32,500 nucleotides of DNA from an uncultured Bacilli bacterium (GTDB lineage: Bacteria > Bacillota_I > Bacilli_A > RF39 > UBA660). The notes below the pieces were generated by a model. The model saw only the letters and a program-made list of their open reading frames with translations. It ran no database searches and was not told where the DNA came from. The stretch lies in assembly GCA_944332715.1 (NCBI GenBank), contig CALVKN010000012.1:1-32500 (forward strand), given 5' to 3'. Every line of letters begins with the position of its first letter. The first letter of the stretch is position 1. This document shows, in pieces, positions 1-5,767 of the stretch. Both the position numbers and the translations under genes were made by a program.

Positions 1-38
1 CTCCCTCTAAAATAAGCATCATGGTAACTTATGTTTCT

Positions 39-44
39 ATTATA
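39..44 (-). promoter_or_regulatory. Extended -10 promoter reading off the left edge
   Basis: On the minus strand TATAAT lies at 44-39, preceded by TG-G, an extended -10. The -35 at 17 bases (TTTTCA) is weak. Transcription would start near 32 and run left. A ribosome site (GAGGGAG, minus strand) occupies 7-1, so a gene should begin just outside the window. Confidence 0.5.
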
Positions 45-78
45 CCACAAATATATTTTGATGAAAAGTGGTAGATGG

Positions 79-95
79 TGTCGAATTTTGTCGTA
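79..95 (+). promoter_or_regulatory. Tandem Spo0A-box-like repeat
   Basis: TGTCGAA at 79-85 and TGTCGTA at 89-95 are direct repeats three bases apart, a 10-base period. That is the arrangement described for a Spo0A dimer on tandem 0A boxes. They lie between two divergent promoters: the leftward one at 39-44 and the toxin promoter at 105-133. Whether this organism has Spo0A is unknown, so this is a sequence match only. Confidence 0.3.
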
Positions 96-104
96 CGATT
101 TTTC

Positions 105-133
105 TTGCAATTTTTATAAACCAACTTTAGAAT
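105..133 (+). promoter_or_regulatory. Sigma-A promoter of the small toxin mRNA
   Basis: TTGCAA at 105-110 is followed by a 17-base spacer and TAGAAT at 128-133. Start of transcription is expected near 140, giving a leader of about 90 nt before the toxin start codon. Confidence 0.65.
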
Positions 134-230
134 AGATAACCGTTACCGGAGAGTGTTGTGCCTGCTTTCAACCGAGTAATTTCTTTACTACTCAAATTTT
201 GGGGGTTTTGGGATGAAAGGGGCCAAAGAG

Positions 231-305
231 ATGAAAGAAGAAATAATCGAAAAACTTTTAGTAATCATAATTATGTTACTCGTAATTATATTGCGTTTAA
301 TATAA
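231..305 (+). CDS. Putative type I toxin, 24-residue hydrophobic peptide
   Basis: A very short reading frame encodes MKEEIIEK followed by an uninterrupted run of Leu, Ile, Val and Met ending in LRLI. This is a charged N-terminus plus one membrane segment, the usual form of Gram-positive type I toxins (Fst, TxpA, Bsr and holin-like peptides), although I do not recognise the exact family. AAAGGGG at 216-222 lies 8 bases before ATG 231, which decides this start. An in-frame ATG at 213 would add six residues but has a poorer ribosome site. The gene has its own sigma-A promoter (105-133) and a long leader. The stop codon abuts the terminator of a convergent minus-strand RNA that would be antisense to the mRNA 3' end. 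Such peptides insert in the cell's own membrane; that function is inferred here from size, composition and locus layout. Confidence 0.6.
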   Translation: MKEEIIEKLLVIIIMLLVIILRLI

Positions 306-359
306 AAAAGAGACACTAGCCTTGTAGTCCCAATTTGTATTGGGCAGGTATAGTGTCTC
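302..359 (-). terminator. Terminator of the antisense RNA (facing the toxin gene)
   Basis: The outer stem pairs 310-318 with 351-359 (GAGACACTA/TAGTGTCTC). An inner stem pairs 329-334 with 339-344 (CCCAAT/ATTGGG) around a four-base loop. On the minus strand it runs into six T (309-304). On the + strand no T-run follows, so it terminates mainly the antisense RNA. Confidence 0.7.
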
Positions 360-403
360 AAGTAAAAACCTTGCAGGCATTATCCACTAGGGGTAACGCT
401 TAC
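304..403 (-). ncRNA. Putative antisense RNA antitoxin, about 100 nt
   Basis: No reading frame of note is present, but a complete transcription unit is. The promoter at 410-438 starts near 403 and the hairpin plus T-run at 302-359 ends it near 304. It is convergent with the toxin gene and its end meets the toxin stop codon, so it would be complementary to the toxin mRNA downstream of the coding region. Its first ~26 nt (398-373) closely resemble the first ~25 nt of the toxin mRNA (141-165): CGTTACC, AGTG and TGCCTGC are shared in order. Convergent 3'-overlapping RNAs are the layout of txpA/RatA and bsrG/SR4. The role is inferred. Confidence 0.6.
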
Positions 404-409
404 ATTTTT

Positions 410-438
410 AATATACCATATTTTTAAAATATAAACAA
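410..438 (-). promoter_or_regulatory. Extended -10 sigma-A promoter of the antisense RNA
   Basis: Minus strand: TTGTTT at 438-433, 17-base spacer, TATATT at 415-410 with TGG just before it (extended -10). It is stronger-looking than the toxin promoter, as expected for an antitoxin RNA made in excess. Confidence 0.65.
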
Positions 439-461
439 TATTTTTAGAATAAAACTAAATC

Positions 462-490
462 TTGTCTTTTTTATTATTTTGAACTATTAT
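462..490 (+). promoter_or_regulatory. Probable promoter of the surface-protein gene
   Basis: TTGTCT at 462-467, 17 bases, TATTAT at 485-490. An overlapping TATAAT at 491-496 is an alternative -10. Either choice gives a leader of about 12 nt that starts at or just before the GGAGG ribosome site. Confidence 0.4.
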
Positions 491-508
491 TATAATGGAG
501 GATATGAT

Positions 509-1363
509 ATGAAAAAAATATGTTTATTTATTTGTGGGTTAATATTGATACCTATGGTTGTATGTGCTGAGACTACAGAACTTACTAATTATGAAATTAG
601 TTGGGGGATGGATGATGATTTTATTTGTGGCACAAGTTCATTAGATGAAACTTATGATTATACAAATAATACATGTAATGATTATGGTGAAGATGATGTA
701 GTAATAGGAACATATACCAATAGCACATCAACATTTGAATTTGAAAATGATGCAAATGTGTATTTATATGGTAATGATGCTTTAGAAAGCACTATTCAAG
801 TAAATGGAAGTAATACAATTGATGTAATAAGAGATGGTAATTATGTAATAGAAGGTAGTGGAGAATTAACTATTAAAGGATTATATAATTATGTACTTAG
901 CACTGATGAAGATGGTAATCAATTATATTTTGTAGTATTTAATATCGGCGGAAGACAATATACTGTTAAAGATGAAGATGGAAGTAAATTAACTGTTACA
1001 TCAAAAGAAGAATTTGCAAGTATGTTTGATGATGTAAAAAAATATAATAAATGGTTAGAGAATATAGAATATAGTGAAGATGCTTATTCCTTATATAATC
1101 ATTATCATATGGAACCAAGTTTTATTGAAGATGCTTGGATCGATGAACATATAACTACTGATTTAGAAACTATATATAATAATGATGGATCAATTACATT
1201 TAGAAGTAGTGATTATACAGCAGAAGAAAATGTTGATGGTGATATCAATGAAACTGATGATACCAATGAAGATAAAATAAAATCAAATATGGTAGTACCA
1301 ATTATAGTACTGGCAAGTGTTGTATTAGTTGGAGGAGCATCATTAATTCTTAAAAGAAAATAA
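509..1363 (+). CDS. Secreted, C-terminally membrane-anchored surface protein of unknown function
   Basis: The 284-residue product starts with a Lys-Lys signal peptide (about residues 1-20, cleavage probably after VVCA). An acidic, Asn/Thr/Tyr-rich extracellular part follows, and one C-terminal membrane segment near residues 260-280 ends in LKRK. This gives an outside-facing protein with a short basic cytoplasmic tail. The ATG at 509 is preferred over an upstream in-frame TTG at 479 because GGAGG at 497-501 stands 7 bases before it and the signal peptide then begins correctly. A central GDGNYVIEG-like stretch suggests beta structure. I recognise no catalytic motif. It is a single-gene unit convergent with the ATPase gene and shares its terminator. 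Confidence 0.75.
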   Translation: MKKICLFICGLILIPMVVCAETTELTNYEISWGMDDDFICGTSSLDETYDYTNNTCNDYGEDDVVIGTYTNSTSTFEFENDANVYLYGNDALESTIQVNGSNTIDVIRDGNYVIEGSGELTIKGLYNYVLSTDEDGNQLYFVVFNIGGRQYTVKDEDGSKLTVTSKEEFASMFDDVKKYNKWLENIEYSEDAYSLYNHYHMEPSFIEDAWIDEHITTDLETIYNNDGSITFRSSDYTAEENVDGDINETDDTNEDKIKSNMVVPIIVLASVVLVGGASLILKRK

Positions 1364-1400
1364 AAATACGTAAGTTTAATTACTTGCGTATTTTATTTTT
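1363..1400. terminator. Bidirectional terminator
   Basis: AAAATACGTAAGT (1363-1375) pairs with ACTTGCGTATTTT (1382-1394), one G-U, with a six-base loop. T-runs follow on both strands. It serves the + strand surface gene and the minus-strand ATPase, whose stop codon lies inside the hairpin. Confidence 0.8.
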
Positions 1401-4040
1401 GATAACTTTAAATATTTCCATTACTAATATTATTATTAGGGAGAAAACAAATAGTTTTAACATATCTACTACTGGAACAGTTGTGGTATTTAAAAATTCA
1501 CTTAGGAATGGTACTTCCATAACAATTACTTGTAATATAATAGCGCCGATGATTGTTACTATTACTAATGGGTTATTAAATGGCATTTTAAATATGCTTG
1601 TTTTTTCACTGCGACAATTTAGGACATGCATGTTTTGTAAGAAGACCATAAGTACCATGATATAACCTCTAGCTAGATGTATTTCCATATTAACAACATT
1701 TACTAGATAGTACCAAATACCAAAGACTATTAGGCCAATAGTAAAGCCCGCCACTAAGACTTCTGTTAATAATTCTTTATTAAATATTGTTTCAGTTGTT
1801 GCTCGTGGTTTTTCATGCATAGTACCGGGTTCTGTTTTTTCAAATGATAAAGCAAAGTCTTGCAAGCCATCAGTAACAATATTTAGCCATAAAAGTTGAA
1901 TAGCAACAAGAGGCATTGGTAGATTAAAGATAATTGATAATATAAAGAATAATACTTCTGCTAGTCCACAAGATAGTAACATATAACTTACTTTTCGAAT
2001 ATTATTATAAGCAGTTCTACCTTCTTCAACACCTTTAACAATGGAAGTGAAATCATCATCTAAAACAATCATGCTAGCAGTTTCTTTGGCAACATCAGTT
2101 CCACTTCCCATAGCAATACCAATGTTGGCACTTTTTATAGCTGGAGCATCATTGACCCCATCACCAGTAACTGCTACAAATTCTTCTTGACGCTTTAATG
2201 AATCAATTATGGCTAGTTTATCCATTGGGGTAACTCTAGCAAATACTTTTTTACCTTGGATAAATTTATCAAATTCTTTTTCGCCTTTTTCTAGAAATTT
2301 GTTGACATCATCACCGGTGGCAATTTCTTTATTATCGGTTACTAGTCCTAAATCTTTACCAATTTTTAAAGCCGTAAGTGGATGGTCTCCGGTAATCATT
2401 AAAACTTTGATACCAGCAGTCATACATTTTTTAATGGAATCGGCTGCTTCTTCACGGATTGGGTCGATAAAGCCAACTAAACCTTTAAATGTTAAATCTT
2501 TTATATCTGTAGGTTTATAAGAATCTTTTTTGACAAAGTTTTTAATAGGGCCATCAGCAATTGCAATGACACGGTAGCCTTCACTGGCTAATTCTTCATT
2601 TTGTTTCTTTAATTTGGCAATATCTATTTTAGACTTTTTGTTGTTAACATCCATGTATTTAGAAAATTCTAATATTTTTTCTAATGAACCCTTAACAGTA
2701 CAATATGTTTCGTTATCTTTTTTATAGAATACTGCAGAATATTTATTTTGAGATTCATAAGGTATTTGATCAATTATTTCAACTTTTTCATAAGGCACTT
2801 TAGTTTTTTTACCTAAGGCTAAGAATGCTATATCAATGGAGTCCCCAAGATAATGCCACTTGCCATTTTCTTTTGTAAGTTTGGCTTCATTGTTAATAGC
2901 CCCAAGCAAAGCAATTTCTTCGGCCTTTTTTATATCGGCATTGTCAATACCTTTTACTTCACCGATATCATCATAACCAATTCCTGTTATATCATATTCA
3001 CAAGCATCAGGTGTAACAATTTTTTTAGCAGTTTGTTTATTAATTGTTAGAGTTCCTGTTTTATCACTAGCAATGACAGTACAACTTCCTAAAGCTTCAA
3101 CTGAATTTAGTTTTTTGACTACAACACTTTTCTTAGCCATCTTATTTGATGCGATAGTTAAAGCCATAGTTAAAGCAAGCGGTAAGCCTTCAGGCATTGC
3201 TGAAACAGAAAGAGCAATTACTGATAAGAAAATTTCTGTTCCGGGTTCTCCCTTAGCAAATAGTATGATTGCAATGATAATGGCAACAATTATTATTAAA
3301 ATGCTAATTTGTTTAGAAAATTTATTCATTCTAATTGTTAATGGAGATGCTTCATCTTTTTTAGAAACAACATTACTAGCAATTTTACCTATTTCAGTAT
3401 GAATGCCGATGCCAGTTATAACACCGATTGCTCTACCAGTAGTAACTGTAGTACCAGCATAAACCATATTTTTACGATCTGCTAGAGTAACATCTGATTT
3501 TATTTTTTCTATTTCTTTAGTAACACTAAGACTTTCACCAGTTAAAATTGATTCATCAACTTGTAGATTGTGAACTTCGATAAGTCTGGCATCTGCACTT
3601 ATACGATCTCCTGATTCTAACAAAATAATATCACCAATCGTTAATTCTTCTGAATCAACTTCCGTTTCTTTACCATTTCTAATGACACGAACTTTATCTT
3701 TAATTAGTTCTTGCAAACTTTCAGCAGTTTTTTCAGCTTTCCATTCTTGAAATGTTCCTAAAATTAAATCAATTAAAATAATAAAAATTATAGCACAAGC
3801 ATCAACGACTTCACCTATTATAAATGAAAAAACAACTGTTACTATTAACAGCAATACTATTGGATTTAATAGTTCTCTTAAAATTATTTTAAAAACTGTA
3901 TCTCTTTTTTTCTTAGGTAAAACATTTAAACCGTATTTTGCTTTATTATTTTTAACTTCTTCGTTGGTAAGTCCAGACTTATCAACATCTAATTTTTTTA
4001 AAACATCTTCAGCACTATATAAATACCAATTATCTTCCAT
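1380..4040 (-). CDS. P2-type cation-transporting (probably Ca2+) ATPase
   Basis: An 886-residue P-type ATPase that pumps a cation across the membrane by ATP hydrolysis. Motifs in order: TGES at 167-170 (actuator domain), PEGL at 283-286 in membrane helix 4, the phosphorylated Asp in DKTGT at 326-330, TGDHP at 550-554 and TGDGVNDAP at 625-633, then about six C-terminal helices. The helix-4 Glu and the helix-6 Asn and Asp (LWLNIVTDGL) of the SERCA site II are present. Helix 5 keeps the Glu (GLAEV) but has Gly where SERCA has Asn768, so a one-ion Ca2+ pump like Listeria LMCA1 is the best guess; Na+ or another ion is not excluded. The start is at MEDNW, where GAGGAA precedes ATG 4040. A 12-codon upstream extension lacks a ribosome site. 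The gene is monocistronic. Confidence 0.88.
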   Translation of the reverse strand: MEDNWYLYSAEDVLKKLDVDKSGLTNEEVKNNKAKYGLNVLPKKKRDTVFKIILRELLNPIVLLLIVTVVFSFIIGEVVDACAIIFIILIDLILGTFQEWKAEKTAESLQELIKDKVRVIRNGKETEVDSEELTIGDIILLESGDRISADARLIEVHNLQVDESILTGESLSVTKEIEKIKSDVTLADRKNMVYAGTTVTTGRAIGVITGIGIHTEIGKIASNVVSKKDEASPLTIRMNKFSKQISILIIIVAIIIAIILFAKGEPGTEIFLSVIALSVSAMPEGLPLALTMALTIASNKMAKKSVVVKKLNSVEALGSCTVIASDKTGTLTINKQTAKKIVTPDACEYDITGIGYDDIGEVKGIDNADIKKAEEIALLGAINNEAKLTKENGKWHYLGDSIDIAFLALGKKTKVPYEKVEIIDQIPYESQNKYSAVFYKKDNETYCTVKGSLEKILEFSKYMDVNNKKSKIDIAKLKKQNEELASEGYRVIAIADGPIKNFVKKDSYKPTDIKDLTFKGLVGFIDPIREEAADSIKKCMTAGIKVLMITGDHPLTALKIGKDLGLVTDNKEIATGDDVNKFLEKGEKEFDKFIQGKKVFARVTPMDKLAIIDSLKRQEEFVAVTGDGVNDAPAIKSANIGIAMGSGTDVAKETASMIVLDDDFTSIVKGVEEGRTAYNNIRKVSYMLLSCGLAEVLFFILSIIFNLPMPLVAIQLLWLNIVTDGLQDFALSFEKTEPGTMHEKPRATTETIFNKELLTEVLVAGFTIGLIVFGIWYYLVNVVNMEIHLARGYIMVLMVFLQNMHVLNCRSEKTSIFKMPFNNPLVIVTIIGAIILQVIVMEVPFLSEFLNTTTVPVVDMLKLFVFSLIIILVMEIFKVIKNKIRK

Positions 4041-4066
4041 TATATCTTCCTCATTATTATGAATTA

Positions 4067-4095
4067 ATAGTATCATAATATCAGGGCTTTGGCAA
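4067..4095 (-). promoter_or_regulatory. Promoter of the cation ATPase gene
   Basis: TTGCCA at 4095-4090, 17-base spacer, TACTAT at 4072-4067 on the minus strand. Confidence 0.5.
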
Positions 4096-4096
4096 C

Positions 4097-4121
4097 CAAA
4101 AAAAATGCAACATTATGTTGC
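4097..4121 (-). terminator. Terminator of ttcA
   Basis: A small GCAAC/GTTGC hairpin at 4107-4121 is followed on the minus strand by a run of T through about 4098. It separates ttcA from the ATPase promoter, whose -35 lies right behind it. Confidence 0.65.
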
Positions 4122-4129
4122 AAAAATTA

Positions 4130-4930
4130 TTATTCATAATCATCGTAATAATTATATCTTTTATCGTTGTTGATATAGCCCATGACTTGATTTATGTTAA
4201 TATTTTCAACACTTTTAAAAATATTATATTCAACAAATTTATTTGTTTCTCGAAGTTTTTTGATGAGTTCTTTTACTTCTGCTCTTTTAGAGTCTTCTTT
4301 TTTTAAAGGGCAAGCACAGTTGATAAATTCTAATTCATTATATTTTAACCAGTTGATAATGGCGGATTCTCTAACTAAATATAAAGGTCTAATTAATTCC
4401 ATACCCGGAAAATTTTTACTTTTGATCTTAGGAAGCATTGATACTATTTCCCCATTATAAAGAATTCCTAACATAATTGTTTCAATAACATCATTATAGT
4501 GATGTCCCAAAGCAATTTTATTGCAACCTAAATCTTGGGCAAATTTATATAGATGTCCACGGCGCATTCTTGCACACATATAACAAGGAGATTTTACATC
4601 CATCGATTTTAAAGAATCAAAAATAGTGCTTTCATAAACTTTAATCGGAATTCCTAATAGGTCCGCATTCTTTTTAACTTTTTCCAAATTTTCTTTGCTA
4701 TATCCCGGGTCCATAACAATGAACTCTAAATCAAATTTAATCTTACCATGCTTTTTTATTTCTTGCATACATTTGGCTAGTAAAAACGAATCTTTACCAC
4801 CACTAATGCATACAGCAATTTTATCACCATCTTTGATTAAATCATAAATTGTTACAGCTTTAGTAAATTTACGCCATATATCTTTACGATAAGTTTTAAT
4901 TATACTTCTTTCAACTTCTTCTTGTTTCAT
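4130..4930 (-). CDS. ttcA: TtcA-like tRNA 2-thiocytidine synthetase (PP-loop, CxxC)
   Basis: The 266-residue protein matches the TtcA branch of PP-loop ATPases, which put sulfur on cytidine 32 of tRNA using an Fe-S cluster. The PP-loop SGGKDS is at 43-48. The CxxC pair CYMC is at 116-119, followed by the family stretch RMRRG and then LGHHYND. Two more Cys lie at 205 and 207 (NCACP). ATG 4930 is preferred because GGTGAT lies just upstream; a TTG five codons earlier is the only alternative. The product is cytosolic and the gene is a single unit with its own promoter and terminator. A C-terminal Asn/Tyr/Asp-rich tail (NNDKRYNYYDDYE) is unusual for the family. Exact substrate position is inferred from the family. 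Confidence 0.85.
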   Translation of the reverse strand: MKQEEVERSIIKTYRKDIWRKFTKAVTIYDLIKDGDKIAVCISGGKDSFLLAKCMQEIKKHGKIKFDLEFIVMDPGYSKENLEKVKKNADLLGIPIKVYESTIFDSLKSMDVKSPCYMCARMRRGHLYKFAQDLGCNKIALGHHYNDVIETIMLGILYNGEIVSMLPKIKSKNFPGMELIRPLYLVRESAIINWLKYNELEFINCACPLKKEDSKRAEVKELIKKLRETNKFVEYNIFKSVENININQVMGYINNDKRYNYYDDYE

Positions 4931-4949
4931 GGAAATCACCAACAAGGAT

Positions 4950-4978
4950 ATTATGAAGTAGTTTTAGATATTTGTCAA
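4950..4978 (-). promoter_or_regulatory. Promoter of ttcA
   Basis: Perfect TTGACA at 4978-4973, 17-base spacer, CATAAT at 4955-4950. The predicted start near 4943 leaves a leader of only about 13 nt. The -35 overlaps the stop codon of the broken gene upstream. Confidence 0.65.
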
Positions 4979-5364
4979 TAAATATCTATGTTTAAATATT
5001 CAAATAAGTCTATAGCATTTTGAATATCATTAGTTGAATCTTTTAATTCTAATTTTCCTTCTTTTACAAATTTTTTTAAGCCTAAACTATTTAAATATTT
5101 TTTTATTTCTATTTTATTATCAAATCTATTTGATAAATATTTATACATAGTTTTTTGTTTTTCAGCAAATTTAATTAGTTTTATTTCAATACTTGTTAAT
5201 TTGCTTATATTATTCATTAATTTTTCATCAATTCCAATGTTATTATTTAATATATTATTTAATTCATTTTCTGTTATATTTAATTTATCAGAAAATTCTT
5301 TAATGGAAATATTGTAGTAATCTAAATAATCTATATGGAACTGTAAATTATACTTTTGAAACAC
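4975..5364 (-). pseudogene. Truncated HTH protein of the HigA/ImmA-fusion type
   Basis: A 129-codon frame has an XRE/HigA-type helix-turn-helix at about residues 15-55 (YNISIKEFSDKLNITENELNNIL), then a helical stretch and KKYLNSLGLKKFVKEGKLEL. That order fits the N-terminal half of HTH-ImmA (DUF955) fusion proteins, where the second half is a zinc peptidase. Here the frame stops directly before ttcA and no HExxH domain follows. The 5' end is also doubtful: the only start is a GTG with no ribosome site, and a TAG lies four codons further upstream in frame. It abuts an oppositely oriented antitoxin-like remnant, so the locus looks rearranged. It could still be expressed as a free-standing HTH protein. 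Confidence 0.55.
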
Positions 5365-5426
5365 TACAGAAAATTGCTAAAACTCATAATCTTGAAATAA
5401 TAATTAAATCCAAAGAAAAGAACTAG
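5337..5426 (+). pseudogene. C-terminal remnant of an XRE-type antitoxin
   Basis: Read on the + strand, this stretch gives GTVNYTFETLQKIAKTHNL followed by EIIIKSKEKN and a TAG at 5424-5426. YTFETLQKIA...LEIIIKSK is the typical last helix and strand of XRE/HigA-type antitoxins. No start codon or upstream HTH helices are present in frame, since a stop occurs 12 bases upstream. It is broken off where the minus-strand HTH frame begins (about 5337-5364). Its stop codon sits inside the perfect inverted repeat at 5417-5461, suggesting that repeat was once its terminator. Confidence 0.45.
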
Positions 5427-5465
5427 AATTTAGATCTTAATCTTAAGAATTCTAGTTCTTTTTCT
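5417..5465. terminator. Convergent terminator, 14-bp perfect inverted repeat
   Basis: 5417-5430 (AAAGAACTAGAATT) is the exact reverse complement of 5448-5461, with a 17-base loop. T-rich sequence follows on both sides. It contains the stop codon of the minus-strand zincin gene and that of the + strand remnant, and ends the pheS-pheT-zincin unit. Confidence 0.75.
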
Positions 5466-5767
5466 CTAGCATTATTTTCTCGAACTACTCTATTTTCTAT
5501 ATAAACTTGTCCAAGTTCATTATATAACTCAAAGGCATGAGCATATTCATGAATGTTGATTCTTATGCATAATTCATCTAAGAAGTCTGGTACAATAATA
5601 CGAATGTCGACAATATGATTATCCTCATCAAGAATTGGAAAACAACCCCAACCAAAGTCTTTGATAGGATATCTTTTTACTTTACCATTTAGGAATTGAA
5701 AGAATTCCTGATTACCTATTTCAAGGCTAGTTAATATACTCAGGAATTCTTGTTCATCAATAATCAT
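5423..5767 (-). CDS. Small zincin-like protein (HEYAH) coupled to pheT
   Basis: A 114-residue cytosolic protein without signal peptide. HEYAHAFEL has the HExxH zinc-peptidase signature (His73, Glu74, His77). The preceding segment (DIRIIVPDFLDELCIRINIHEYAH) is a strand plus active-site helix as in small zincins. A third metal ligand is not obvious; a Glu in ELG or in ENNAREKE is possible. The ATG overlaps the pheT stop as ATGA, so translation is coupled to pheT. The last codons lie inside the terminator stem. Function is unknown to me. It could be a metal-dependent peptidase or an inactive zincin. Its position suggests co-expression with phenylalanyl-tRNA synthetase under T-box control, which need not mean a shared role. 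Confidence 0.65.
   Translation of the reverse strand: MIIDEQEFLSILTSLEIGNQEFFQFLNGKVKRYPIKDFGWGCFPILDEDNHIVDIRIIVPDFLDELCIRINIHEYAHAFELYNELGQVYIENRVVRENNAREKELEFLRLRSKF

Noticed and set aside
213..230. Earlier ATG for the 24-residue toxin
   Set aside because: Its upstream region is only a generic G-rich run, whereas ATG 231 has AAAGGGG at ideal distance. Kept as an alternative only.
479..508. TTG-started extension of the surface protein (ten extra residues)
   Set aside because: It would put NYYYNGGYD before the signal peptide and place the GGAGG ribosome site inside the coding region; ATG 509 is better on both counts.
1384..3402. Several + strand reading frames of 60-110 codons under the cation ATPase
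   Set aside because: They are antisense to a full-length, motif-complete P-type ATPase, lack ribosome sites and resemble no protein.
4040..4100. Metal-responsive riboswitch (for example yybP-ykoY) before the cation ATPase
   Set aside because: The leader between the predicted start site and ATG is only about 20 nt, too short for a riboswitch.
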